From positions 434,001 to 498,000 of the forward strand of contig JANHCV010000011.1 in the NCBI GenBank assembly GCA_025594325.1: a stretch of DNA of 64,000 bases. The letters run 5' to 3'. A program made the position numbers and the translations under genes. Below, one piece after another: positions 20,061 through 29,948 of this stretch. The notes beneath the pieces were generated by a model, which was not told the origin of the DNA, did no database searches, and saw only the letters and a list, made by a program, of their open reading frames with translations. How positions within the stretch are numbered: position 1 is the stretch's first letter; every line of letters starts with the position of its first letter. Source of the DNA: Blastocladiella emersonii ATCC 22665. Lineage: Eukaryota > Blastocladiomycota > Blastocladiomycetes > Blastocladiales > Blastocladiaceae.

Positions 20061-21186
20061 CATGCACTTGCTCCAGGACTGCATTGGGCACATCGCCATG
20101 GCCTGCGCCGGGTATGAGACAGACCCTCCCTGCGCCGTCGTGTGCACGCCACCTCGCCACCTCGCACGGCCGCCACCAGCTGCTGCCTCACGCCGCGCCG
20201 CTGACCGTCGCACGGGTTTGCCCTCACTGACGCTTCTCTCGTGCTCCCGCTGTCCAGGTCCCGCCGCGGCTGATACTGCCCGCCCAAGCCGGCCGACGCC
20301 ACCCTTCGCCCCCTGGACGCTCTGAACCTCGCTGGCGTCGGCGACGTGGACGCTCTTGTTGATCCTGCCGTCCTATCCTTCCTGGGGCTCGAGACGGCCT
20401 GCGGTCGCATGCTCATGGCGCCGCGTATCGTCACCGCCATCGAGATCCCGCACAACGTGGCGCGCGCGTGGCGACGGCGCCCAGCAACTGCAAGTCCGAG
20501 GTGCTGCTCAACCTCACGTTCGACTGGAACCGCAGGGCAACGACGTATGTTTGCGATCGTCCGCTTTGGGCTGCTTCCTGACCAGCGATCTGACCCGGAC
20601 CGCCCCGCCTATAGAACCTACGCCCGCGGCATCGTCAAGCTGATTGCCCATGGCACCCGCTCGCGCACCCTAGGCGACCTGTCCCCCTCCCCGAGTTGTG
20701 CGTGTGTTTTCGCGTGTCTGGTCTCCCACGCTAACGCCACCGCTGGCTGACGTAGCAAAGCTGCCCGGGCCGCACCTGTTCGCCATCGTGGATCGACTTG
20801 CACCTGATCGCACGCTTGTCAACATGGTGTACTTCATCGAGCTGGTACGCGTCGCGCACGATCCTGACTCGCTTCGTAGCTCACGCCCCGACGTGTCTGT
20901 GTAGTTTGCTCCCGTGGTCCAGTCGTACGTGCAGGGGCTGGCGGCGCCCATTGTGGATGTCGACATGTTCCGCCGCAGCTACTTCCACTCGCTGGTTGCG
21001 AGCATCGAGCGTCGCCGGGCCGCTCACCCGTTTGTCTGCATGATCACGGAGGAGGTCGTGCGCTGGTCGTTCACCAAGTCCACCGCCGCTGCTGCTGCCG
21101 CTGTGACCGCAGCCTCGGCGGCGGGTGCCCGAGGCGCGAGTCCGTACGGAGTCGCGCTGGATAGCGACGACGACGACGACGCGTAG
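20061..21186 (+). CDS. Unidentified gene-like region inside the AGATCT element
   Basis: GC3-biased plus-strand segments in changing frames suggest a multi-exon or decayed gene. An ATG at 20061 reads MHLLQDCIGHIAMACAG up to a possible GT donor. A long segment at 20300-20480 reads DALVDPAVLSFLGLETACGRMLMAPRIVTAIEIPHNVARAW. It is followed by LLNLTFDWN, then HLFAIVDRLAPDRTLVNMVYFIELVRVAHDPDSL, and finally a frame with VDMFRRSYFHSLVASIERR, an Ala-rich run and an acidic tail DSDDDDDA ending at 21186. I could not define intron boundaries that restore one frame. No family was recognised. Being inside inverted termini it could be a transposase of unfamiliar type or cargo. Confidence 0.35.
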
Positions 21187-21513
21187 ATTTGATGCACAAT
21201 ACAGATCTGTTTCTCACTCATCGAACTCTCCCGTTGTGTGCTGAGACCTCTCGCTTGGCGAAGATCGCTTGAAAAAGCTCACAGATCTCCTCAGCGGCGG
21301 GGAATCTACGTTCGTTGCGAAGATCTATCGGCCCTGACGGAGTCAAGCTCAGCTGGACGGGAGGGATAGATCTATGGTGAGATCTATAGAAAACATAGGT
21401 TTGCAGTGGATTTCTACCTAGATCTTCCCCAGCTATTTTGGCCCCCGAAACCCTAAGATCTATGAGAGATCTAGCTAGATCTCTTTGAGATCTTAACCCC
21501 CAATTTCCCGATG

Positions 21514-22740
21514 AACATAAACCGTCGCGAGATACGCCGCGCTTCGACTAATCTGAAAGAGCTCCTCAACTTTGAATGAGTTCATCTCGTCCGCAATTCC
21601 ACAAAAACTGAGCTGGTCGACGGCGACTCACGACCTTGGAACTGGTGCAATAGTTGGCGCACAAGGGAAAGCAACAGGCATGAACGTTCAAACTGATACC
21701 AAAGTTGGTCGCAAGGGTGGGTCGCGCTTGACACTGCATTCCCTTGCCCATCTCTAACAACAAAAATGAAGAGGAGGAGACACTGGCTACCTCGCTGCCC
21801 TTCAGCGGCCGCATAGCTGCAGCGGCTTGGAACGCGGGGGTCCAGTAAATCCGCTCTGGATGAGAAAACGTAGTACCGCGCGCAGTGTTGGAGCACCTCA
21901 ACGGTTTAAGCGATTCTCTTCCGATCACGGCCAAAGATTTGGTGCACAACGCCTGTAACACAATGGTCGCCACGTAACAGGCGCGTCAACGTGATCTTCA
22001 TCCAGCTCCAGGACCTGCTGCAACTGCAACGTCTCGCAGCGCGTGGTTGGGTACCTCTGTTCACATCGAGCATACGTCATTTTGGATCTGCATCCAGCGC
22101 GGCTAGACGACTAGAGCGACCAATTGCCCATCACAGCACAGAACTCGGTGCGCGACGCGTGGAACACAATGGCCGCCGCGAAACACGCGCGTCGCCTCGG
22201 ACTCTAACCTGACAAGATATTTGATCTCAATTGCTTTTCATTGAGAGCAGCGGTTGGACCGGCAGTGACCAGTGCTTGCTCAACTTGGCAAAACTCTCTC
22301 CAACAAGCAAGACCGACCACATCCCGTTGAGTTTCAAACTGTTTGCTGACACACGCATCATTGTGGCGCGGAACATCAGCACGCCGTGCGTCATCGCGTT
22401 CCGTTCATCCATTCATTAGCGCGTCAACTCGCCAGTTAATCAACATTCACCCTGTCATTGTTGGGCCTGGCAAGGGACTAGTTCAGTCAAATATTTAGCC
22501 AGCTTACTTGCCTACTGCTGAGACAAAGTGTGCAACGCACACACTCCTAGTAACTGTTGCATCCTCCCGCCCCCGTGCCAACTGCCTGTCCACCAACTCT
22601 TGCTGCTCACTCATCACATCTCCTTCAATACACTTCCAAACTTCACAGCCCTTTCTATCACAAAGCGCGAGAATATCTGAAGGTCCTGAGCGTTATGGGA
22701 GCGGTTTATATGCAGAGAATATCACGGGTTATGATGCTTC
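21514..22740. other. Intergenic, no confident gene
   Basis: A short imperfect direct repeat (AACACAATGG-CGCC-CG) occurs at about 21957 and 22167. Otherwise nothing supportable. Confidence 0.3.
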
Positions 22741-22744
22741 ATTT

Positions 22745-22912
22745 CCACCTGGCAGCCAGCTGGAGGAAGCCTGCCCACCAGCTGGTGGCCAGCTGGAAGC
22801 AACTCTGACCATTTGGCTTGCCACCAGCTGGAGAGTTCCTGTCGCAGCTTGCTGGCTGCCAGCTAGAACTCTGAGCTCGCCAGCTGGCAGCCAGCTGGCA
22901 AGCAGCGGGACA
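22745..22912. repeat. Cluster of CCAGCTGG palindromes
   Basis: About six CCAGCTGG or near copies occur in 165 bases, often extended to GGCAGCCAGCTGG or its complement. The segment can fold on itself. It ends about 190 bases before the Harbinger insertion. Confidence 0.6.
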
Positions 22913-23103
22913 GGGTCAAGCGTGAATCAGTTGGAGGTTTGGAAGAGTGGACAAAACACGTAGATGAGCCTAACGGTGTTGAATCTGTGCTATTCTGCCA
23001 ATTAGTCCCTGCAATTCTTGATAGCCATGAAGCAATAACTTGTAACTGCAGTGGGTCCATTCTTGCACAGGCTTGATCCAGCAAATTACGCAGTTCGCTG
23101 TAA

Positions 23104-23119
23104 GGGCCCGTTTGGTCCA
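23104..23119 (+). repeat. Left TIR of the Harbinger element
   Basis: 16 bp, exact inverted match to 29191-29206. Preceded by the TAA target duplication. Confidence 0.93.
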
Positions 23120-23318
23120 CGGCGTTCTGACGATTCCGCCACGCATTTTCCCATTCCGACGGAACGGGGCTGACGTCAGAACTCGTTCTGGGGCTGAGTG
23201 AGTGTTTGGTCCAATCTGGCGTGGCTGACCGGTTCCGCTCATTTTCGCCCAAACCGTCTGGGACCTCCGGAGGTCCAGCACGGCGCTCATAACCGTTCTG
23301 CCCCCCCCCCTCGGAAAC

Positions 23319-23324
23319 TATAAA
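23319..23324 (+). promoter_or_regulatory. Probable TATA box of the Myb-domain gene
   Basis: TATAAA lies about 95 nt before the ATG at 23418, downstream of a C-rich tract. Confidence 0.45.
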
Positions 23325-23417
23325 GCTCGCTCCCCCACGCTCAAAAAAAAATCGTTCTCCTGCACCGACGCATTTCTCTCTGCCTCTTCTGCCTCAGACC
23401 AGTCCCCGACCTAAAAT

Positions 23418-24619
23418 ATGAGCAAGTCTTCATATACGTTCCTTGAGCGTGGCCCTCGTAGCTCACTTCTCCACCCTTGCCCGCGTTTCTCAGGCCGCGC
23501 ACCACCCCCGCCCGCTCGTCCACGTCCGCTGCTGCTGCCGCAGCCTCGCCCGTTGCGGCAGTGCCAAAGACGGAGCGCGTCACTTGGTCGAAGCACCAGA
23601 CCGAGGTCGCGCTCGACCACTGCCTGTTCTTCAAAAAGGACGGCGTCCTTGGGGACGGTTGCTCGCTCAAGAAGACGCACGTTACTCAAATCGTTGCTGC
23701 GCTCTCGAACGGGGCCCAGGAGTCGCAGGTTTGCAGTCGTGTCGAATACGTACGTTTTGCTGCATGCCCCGCTTACGCTGAGCATGGAACTAACGCATAT
23801 GCTCGACCGCTAGCTACGTACGACGTAGCGGATCATCAAGAAGTTCAAGGGCATGTCTGGTGTCGGCTGGAATGAGGAGGATTGCAAACTCGAGCTCCCT
23901 GAGCACAAGCTCGCGACTGTACGCTTCTCGCTTCCCTAACATGCGCATTTATCTCCACTAATATCACCCGCCATCGGTCATCCAGCTCAAGAAGAAGGTC
24001 AAGGGCGTGGTCTCCCGCCCATTCATGTACTTTGACAAGTGCAACCAGCTCTGGTTGGGGACCACGGCAACGGGTCAGTTTTCCCGTGTCCACCACACCA
24101 ACACCACGGCCGCGCAGCCTTCGACCGCTCTGCCCGCCGCCCGCCCTCCCCATGCAGGGTACTGGCTCGTGGGACGAGGCCTACGACGAGCTCGCCACGC
24201 AGGAGTTTCCGGGCGAGGAGGACAAGTCTAGTTTGGAGTCGGAGGCGGGTTCGGGTGATGGCGGCGCGACTCAGGCGCAGCCGCTCGCCGACGTGCAGTC
24301 CACAGGGCCCGCCGCCCGCTCCGCTTTGAGCATCAAGCGCGACAAGAACCAGGTCTTTGCCGGCCTCGTCGAATCGGTGCAGAAAGCCATCACCACGCTT
24401 GTCCACGCCAGCACCCCTGCTGCCGATGCGGGCGACGACTATTTTGTCAAGGCGCTTGACTGGATCAAGGACAACATTTCGGAGGCCGCGGCCACGTACT
24501 GCGTCGGCACCATGACCGACGAGAAGGCTGCTGGTCTCATGAGCCTCCCTGAGCGCTACCGTGCCACGTTCGTCGAGCGCCAGATTGCTGGCGGCATCGA
24601 CCTGTATGCGCTTGAGTAG
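23418..24619 (+). CDS. Myb/SANT-like DNA-binding protein of the Harbinger transposon
   Basis: The product matches the Myb/SANT-like domain that partners Harbinger transposases: VTWSKHQTEVALDHC, a basic stretch, SGVGWNEED, and SRPFMYFDKCNQLW with an ATG-motif end. In the family this protein helps nuclear import and binds transposon ends. Introns 23750-23828 and 23919-23985 are GT-AG, phase 0, and join the motif segments. A first short exon from ATG 23418 must splice into the frame near 23497; its boundaries are not fixed. A third break near 24074-24157 (acceptor CATGCAG at 24157) leads to a 154-residue C-terminal part starting near GTGSWDEAYDEL and ending DLYALE. The obvious GTCAGT donor is out of phase by one base, so an alternative donor (24088) or a frameshift must be assumed. 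Confidence 0.75.
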
Positions 24620-25509
24620 GCGCCGGGCGGATCGGATTAAGTGACCTACTCCCCCTCGTGTCATTTGTGTTAATAGTTTCTAAGTTCATAAAAAATTTTT
24701 GATTTTCACACGATACTCGGCGGAGGGGAGCGGAGGTCGAACGAGCGCGACGCGAAACGCGTGCGGTGATTTGAACTCTGATCACCAGCACGTGACCCGA
24801 ACGCGTCTTCGCGTCAGCTCTCGGGACGCGTTTGTTCGCAACCCTCCACTCGCGAAGAGCTCGAACTTGATGCAAGGCCTTATATATGATTTTAAGAAAC
24901 ACTTGATGAAGTCGAGCCAGGGAAAACGGGAGAGGCGAACACCCAACTCAGTTTACGCTCACCGCTCGCGGCGAGATGGAGAGAAAACAAACTTATATTC
25001 TCAGCTGTAGCTTTAGCGAAGCTGAGTTTCTGTGGGAGCAATTGAAACCTATCAGGCACATCAACCTTGCTCTTGTGGTCACATGAGTGGCTCAGTGACC
25101 GTTTTCGATTTTTGTCGCGCGACGAGTTCCGTTGTTTTTCGCTTTCACTTCATTCCGACCCCTGCAACGTAAATCTGGACTGTGCTTTGCCTAGTCCCCA
25201 ACAGTTCGAGGCTGTTCACTTCGAGGGGAGCGAGGTCCTGTGCAGCGGTTCCCGTGCGCAGGCGCGACGAGACGGACCTCGCTCGAAACTGACTGTTCAG
25301 CATCACGTGACCTGACATCAATCCTGTCTGGCTGCATTTTCGCGCCCTCGGAAGCTCTCCCACTCCACGCCCGCTCGCTCGCGCTTGCCGCTGCTCGTCG
25401 ACGCTCTTTGAGACCTCCTGTGCTGACCAGCTCTTTACCCGCCACTCCTACCCCATGCAGCGCTTAATACTTCGCGATCCGGCGTCTGCCTGGCCGCCAT
25501 GCGGCCACA

Positions 25510-25515
25510 TATAAA
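25510..25515 (+). promoter_or_regulatory. Probable TATA box of the extra Harbinger gene
   Basis: TATAAA 54 nt before the ATG at 25569, in a GC-rich setting. Confidence 0.5.
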
Positions 25516-25568
25516 GGCGCGCGGGCCGCCGCTGACAGTCCTTGCTCTCCTTCACCACTCGCAACACC

Positions 25569-27100
25569 ATGAACTTCTCTCCCACGTTCTCGCTGCGCTG
25601 CTTGTCACGCTTCACCGTTCTCTCCGAGCTTCCGTCTCCGCCGTCGAGCCCCTTCCTCTTCTTCAACATCGAGATCCCCGTCCGCTACTCGCCTGGTGTT
25701 CCCCTCATCAACGCCAACGCCTCGACCGATCCGCTCGGCTTGCTGCAGGCCACGGCCGTCGCGTACCGCGGCAGCCTGCTCATCAGCAACTCGTACAAGG
25801 CCGACGGCTTCATCAAGATCGACGTGTGCCCGTCCGTGACGGCTCCAACCTTTGACGCCCCCAAGACGCTCGTGTTCTACCCGATCGCTTCCAGCCTGCT
25901 TGGTCAACTTGACCCCGCCATCCGCTACCCCGACCCCGCAATCATCAGCGGCCTGTTCACCTTCGGTTCGGTCGTCCTCATCGATTCGTTCCCTCACCGC
26001 GCTCACACACATCTCCCACTTCTAGGCGGCGGCAAGACGTTCGCCATGTGCCAACCCACGCTTGAACTGGCCCAGCCCATGACCGTCATGAACGGCACGT
26101 CGCAGTTCCCCAACCCGACGCACCGCGGCCAGCCTGCTCCCCGCGCAACCACGTGGTCCATGAGCTGTGTGATCCCGACCAACCGGTACGCCCTGATCCG
26201 CTGTTCGACTCCTCTGCGAATCTTCTCACTCACGAATCGATGTGCAGTGTGCATGGCAGTAAGGGCCTGTGGGTGACGGGCAAGACCATGCTCGTCTCTG
26301 GCCCGCTGTTCTGCGGCTTCGAGGGTGCGGCTAACGACGACCACTTCACCATGTCCTCGTCCGTCGCCTTCTTCATCACCGAGATGCGGTCGGTCGCCAC
26401 TGCGACGGCTCCGCCTCCTTTGCAGGGCCCCAACGGTCCGCCCATGTTCACGGCCGGTCCCTCATCGCCCGCCAAGATGGTTCCCGGCGCTGCGGCCGCG
26501 CCCGCTGCGCTCGTCCCGCTCATGGCTGCGTGCACCACCCGCTCGCCGACTTCCACCTCGGCGTCCGTCAACGCGCTGTCGGGCGGCACCACGTCGGGCA
26601 GCACCACGTCCGGCAGCGCCACGACGCTGTCGGGACCCGCGGCGTCGGCCGTTGTCCAGGAGCTCGACATCAACCTGCAGGAGTGGGACAACGTCGGCAG
26701 CGAGTCCGACATGACCGTGGTTCCCGCGTCGTCGTCCGCCGCGACCAAGAACAAGAACATCACCAAGATCGTCGTTGACTCGGAGGCCGATGAGGAGGTC
26801 GACGCCAACGAGGAGGAGAGCGAGTGCAAGTCGGGCCCGTCGTTGTCATCATGCCGCGCGCGCAAGATGGCCACCAAGGCCAAGGGCCGCGACAAGAACA
26901 AGACGGTCAAGACCCCGCCGGCCTCGCCCACCAAGCGTACCCGCACGTCGGCCGTCAAGGGCAAGTCCAGCGCTGCCATCCCTGCCGCCCAAGATGACGA
27001 CGAGGCCGACGACGACGACTTGGCGACCCCGCCGGCCTCGCCGACCAAGCGCGCGCGTCGCGGTCCCGCCAAGGGCAAGGGCAAGGACCGCTCGGCCTGA
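25569..27100 (+). CDS. Unrecognised 469-residue nuclear-type protein carried by the Harbinger element
   Basis: Three exons, 25569-25965, 26026-26185 and 26248-27100, splice at GT-AG introns of 60 and 62 nt with matching phases (1 and 2) into one uninterrupted frame. The ATG has a CACC context and a TATA box upstream. The first 270 residues are hydrophobic-patterned (NIEIPVRYSPGVPLINANAS, GSLLISNSYKADGF, LWVTGKTMLVSGPLFCGFEG). The remainder is low complexity: Ser/Thr/Ala-rich, an acidic patch (VDSEADEEVDANEEE) and a basic tail. The tail contains two copies of TPPASPTKR (minimal CDK-type S/T-P sites plus nuclear-localisation-like clusters), ending KGKGKDRSA. No family was recognised. It is not part of the usual two-gene Harbinger set. 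The intact frame and precise splicing suggest selection or recent capture. Confidence 0.75.
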
Positions 27101-27311
27101 TCCTGATCCTGTTCCTTCCTTCGTTTCTTTCGAAAATACTTCCGCTGTCTGATATATTCCAAACTCTTTTTCTTCCAACTGGTTACTACTCGAATTTGTG
27201 AGGTGCTCGTCGACTGGCGAGCTCAAAGAGTTTACCCCTGAACTCTGAGAACGCGTTTCAAAGACGCGTTGCGTGACGCGTCGCGTCGGCGCTCGCGTTC
27301 GTGTTCTCACA

Positions 27312-27527
27312 ATGATGACCCTGAACAAGGTCATTGCCGACTTCGGCGACCCCAAGCTCCCGCATCGTTTTCCTGCCCGGTACCCGTACATGGTCCTCTC
27401 TCGAGCGCGCAGGACCGAGGACATCCTCATCATCTGGTTCAACAGTCGGGTTCTCGTGCAGAAGGCATTACAGCACGTGGCGAAGGACATGGAGCGACTG
27501 TCCCTGCTGAGCAGGATTGAGAATTGA
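27312..27527 (+). CDS. Small 71-residue protein inside the Harbinger element
   Basis: Starts at the first of two ATGs (MMTLNKVIADFGDPK) and ends LLSRIEN. Codon use is GC3-biased like the neighbouring genes. The sequence has mixed hydrophobic and basic character (DILIIWFNSRVLVQKALQHVAKDMERL, predicted helix). No family was recognised. It could be a short gene or the last exon of something longer. Confidence 0.4.
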   Translation: MMTLNKVIADFGDPKLPHRFPARYPYMVLSRARRTEDILIIWFNSRVLVQKALQHVAKDMERLSLLSRIEN

Positions 27528-27649
27528 TAAACTACTTCACTTTCACCAACTGAAACAGTCTCAAGAAGCCAAGTAAAGCTACAGCTGAGACCCAAGTGTG
27601 TGCGCAGCACACACACCTAGTTGAATACGTTGAAACATCATAAACACAG

Positions 27650-28881
27650 CTACGACTGCGACTGCGACTGTGAGCGCTGGGTGAGGTACCGGTTCCACTG
27701 AGTCCACAGCCGGTTCACGATGGTGTCCCGCAGTGCCACACCTCCAAGAACGGCAGCATCGGGATCGCGACCCTCCTCGTGGCCATCGCCGCTCGCTTCG
27801 CGAGCAAGTCGCTCGCGCACAACGTTGCGCTCGGCCGCCGAGATAATTGGGTCAGTCACGCCCGCGGTCCTGTGCTTGTTAATGATGTTGTGAAGCGTAC
27901 ACAGCGCATAGACGAGCTCAACCTGGTGAGGAATCTTGTACTGGCACCCCGTGGTAAGGACAGGGAACCGCTTCTTGAGCACGCCAAAGATACGCTCGAC
28001 GCAGTTGCGCAGGGTCGCGTGGCGACCGTTGTAGAGCTCCTTGTCCGTCTCAGGCCTGCATACAGTTGGTGGCACGAGTTGGTTTGCATCAGTTGCACGT
28101 AACAATGATGCTCGGGAGCGCGAAAGAAATCAAGAAACACGTACGGTCTGTCGCTCTGGGCAAACTCGCGAAGGTGGTAGCGCTGGCCATTGAAGGGAAC
28201 CAGCAGATACGGACGCGGATTGTAACCAGCGTCTGCGAGATAGTACCTGCCAGGAGGGCACACGAAGTTGCGCGAAACCGCGTCGTTGAGCACCGCGCAA
28301 TCGTTCGCCTGGCCCTCCCATCCCACAAGCACGTAAACGAAGTTGAGGTCAAAGTCGCACGCGGCGAGCACATTTTGGCTCAGCGTGCCTTTGCGGTTGC
28401 GGAAGACATGCTGTTGATCGCGAGGCACAAAGATTGGGATGTGGGTACCATCGAGCGCACCAACAGCGTTGCGAAACGGGTAGAACTTGTCGTCGGTCAC
28501 AACACGCGGGTGCGGCGGTGCGTTTGCGCTGGGTTGCTGAATGTATTCGGGCATGAGCGAGGAGATGGCGTACATGACTTTCTTGATGACGGCGCTGACC
28601 GTTTGACCCGAACGCTGGAACCGCTCCTGCAGCTCGCGATTGGTCAAAGAGAATCCTGCGAATCGAATGAAGATGAGGAGCTTTGCATTGACTGAAAGCT
28701 TTCGACCTGGGAGCACAAGGCCGCGGGCGCGAAGCAGGTTGGAGAGGAAGAGGAAAACCGGGCGCTCCATGCGAGCGTTTTCCATGAAGCGACCAGGGTC
28801 ACCCTGGAGAAGCTCCTGCACCCATTGCTCGCCCTGGAGCACGGACGTACGAATACGCGCGCGCGAGCGGCGCTCGTGCAT
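27650..28881 (-). CDS. PIF/Harbinger transposase (DDE endonuclease)
   Basis: Two exons, 28881-28145 and 28055-27650, join across an 89-nt GT-AG intron (donor GTACGT, acceptor GCAG) in matching phase 2, giving 380 residues. It is of the DDE_Tnp_4 type: N-terminal helical region (FIRFAGFSLTNRELQERFQRSGQTVSAVI), first catalytic Asp in GALDGTHIPIFVP, second in YYLADAGYN, Glu in LRNCVERIFGVLKKRFP. The QNVLAACDFDLNFVYVLVGWEGQANDCAVL block is typical. It cuts the TIRs and inserts at 3-bp TWA targets. All catalytic residues are present. The C-terminus ends with a Ser-Gln repeat. The ATG follows an in-frame stop. Confidence 0.92.
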
Positions 28882-29190
28882 CTCGGCGATGCGCGCAAGG
28901 ATGGGAACGAGAAGGAGAAGGATGGCAGCGCTGGCGCGTCATGCGTTGACAGGCCGCGGGCGCCAATGCTGGGTCCCCATGGTAGGCAATGCGATTATTC
29001 GAAGTCGAGCGGTGTTTATTGCAGAGAGAGGAGTCAACGCGGGCAAGCTGCCTCCAAGGAAATGCGTTCTGTGGGCTTGAGAACGAAATGGAGGCGATGA
29101 CGTTTGGGTCACAGAGCTCACCGGAACGGGCTGGAGCAGAATGAGGTCATACTCACGGTTCTGTTCTGACGTGGCGTTCTGGCGCCGATT

Positions 29191-29206
29191 TGGACCAAAC
29201 GGGCCC
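29191..29206 (-). repeat. Right TIR of the Harbinger element
   Basis: TGGACCAAACGGGCCC, exact inverted partner of 23104-23119. Followed by TAA. Confidence 0.93.
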
Positions 29207-29389
29207 TAATTGAAATCAGGTTGTTTTCCCCGCTTACTGATTTCCCCCCTTGAGTCATTTCAATTTGATCAGGGGGGAGTTCTTTTTGCTCAGTGAAAGT
29301 TACGTTTGTCAACACCCAATGTGCTCTGTTAACCGACGCGTGTGGCAACCAGCCACCTGGTCGCATGTGACCAACCGCGCACCTGTTCC

Positions 29390-29535
29390 TGCGCCACCTG
29401 CTGCCTGCGGCGGCGCTCCCTGGATTCGCATCCACTCTCCCCTCACCCCGCCTTGGGTTTGGGGCCAGAGGCAGGAATACACATCCCTGACTAGCTGTAT
29501 CGTGGTCTCCTCGTGTTCCCCTCCTTGCCACGCTA
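29390..29535 (+). repeat. Short dispersed repeat (SINE-like), copy B
   Basis: Contains GGCAGGAATACACATCCC and TGACTAGCTGTATCGTGG, matching copy A (12165-12310, inverted) through the same CT-rich upstream block. It extends through TCCCCTCCTTGCCAC. Confidence 0.55.
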
Positions 29536-29867
29536 CATGCTCACACACTTAGAGTGGTGGCTGTTGGAAGCATAACCTTGACTTGGAGTTTGGAAGAGCC
29601 TTGCAAGTGCCCAGTGAATTTCACTGCGCTATGATTGTCTGCACTTGTTCCAGTTCTCTTGCGCATGTTACCTGCACCAAGAGTACCCTGGCTGCTAAGT
29701 ACAGCAAGCGTTGGCAAGCGTGCAATGTCCTGGGAGGGGCGATACCATCTCAGCTGCCGCGAATGACGGCTTGAGAAATGTAGTAAGTGTGAGATAGTCG
29801 CAGGGAGATCGCAAAAGAGACAAAAAGAAAGCCCGCTCGGCACGGGGACGACGCAAAAGTAGAAAAC

Positions 29868-29948
29868 GACAACGGCAGGGTTCGAACCTGCGCACGCATA
29901 GCGTAACCGCTTAGTAGGCGGTCTCCTTAACCACTCGGACACGTTGTC
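29868..29948 (-). tRNA. tRNA-Ser, anticodon ACT
   Basis: 81 nt with a perfect 7-bp acceptor stem (GACAACG/CGTTGTC), D-arm TCCGAGTGGTTAAGGA, long variable arm and T-arm AGGTTCGAACCCT, as in eukaryotic tRNA-Ser. The anticodon loop is CTACTAA, so the anticodon is ACT (plus-strand AGT at 29913-29915), where GCT is expected for AGY codons. No intron. No CCA encoded. Confidence 0.9.

Larger units (their letters stand above)
19057..21513. mobile_element. AGATCT-rich element with MITE-like termini, 2.46 kb
   Basis: The left end CATCGGGAAATGGGGGG and right end CCCCCAATTTCCCGATG are inverted repeats matching the MITE at 16160-16299. Subterminal zones (19085-19215 and 21255-21495) are packed with GAAGATCT, GATCTACG and AGATCTAGCTAGATCT motifs, as expected of transposase binding sites. 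AA flanks both ends. It carries a gene-like plus-strand region. No known transposase signature was recognised, so it may be an unfamiliar autonomous element or a carrier of captured sequence. Confidence 0.6.
23104..29206. mobile_element. PIF/Harbinger DNA transposon with extra genes, 6.10 kb
   Basis: The terminal inverted repeat GGGCCCGTTTGGTCCA (23104-23119) has its perfect complement at 29191-29206. Both ends are flanked by TAA (23101-23103 and 29207-29209), the classic Harbinger target duplication. Short GTTCTGACG or CGTCAGAAC motifs recur just inside both ends. Contents from the left: a Myb/SANT-domain gene (+), an unrecognised three-exon gene (+), a 71-codon frame (+) and the DDE transposase (-). 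The two standard Harbinger genes point inward from opposite ends. Confidence 0.92.

Noticed and set aside
26230-27162. 310-codon minus-strand open frame over the extra Harbinger gene
   Set aside because: Antisense to a gene model whose splice phases restore one frame; treated as a shadow.
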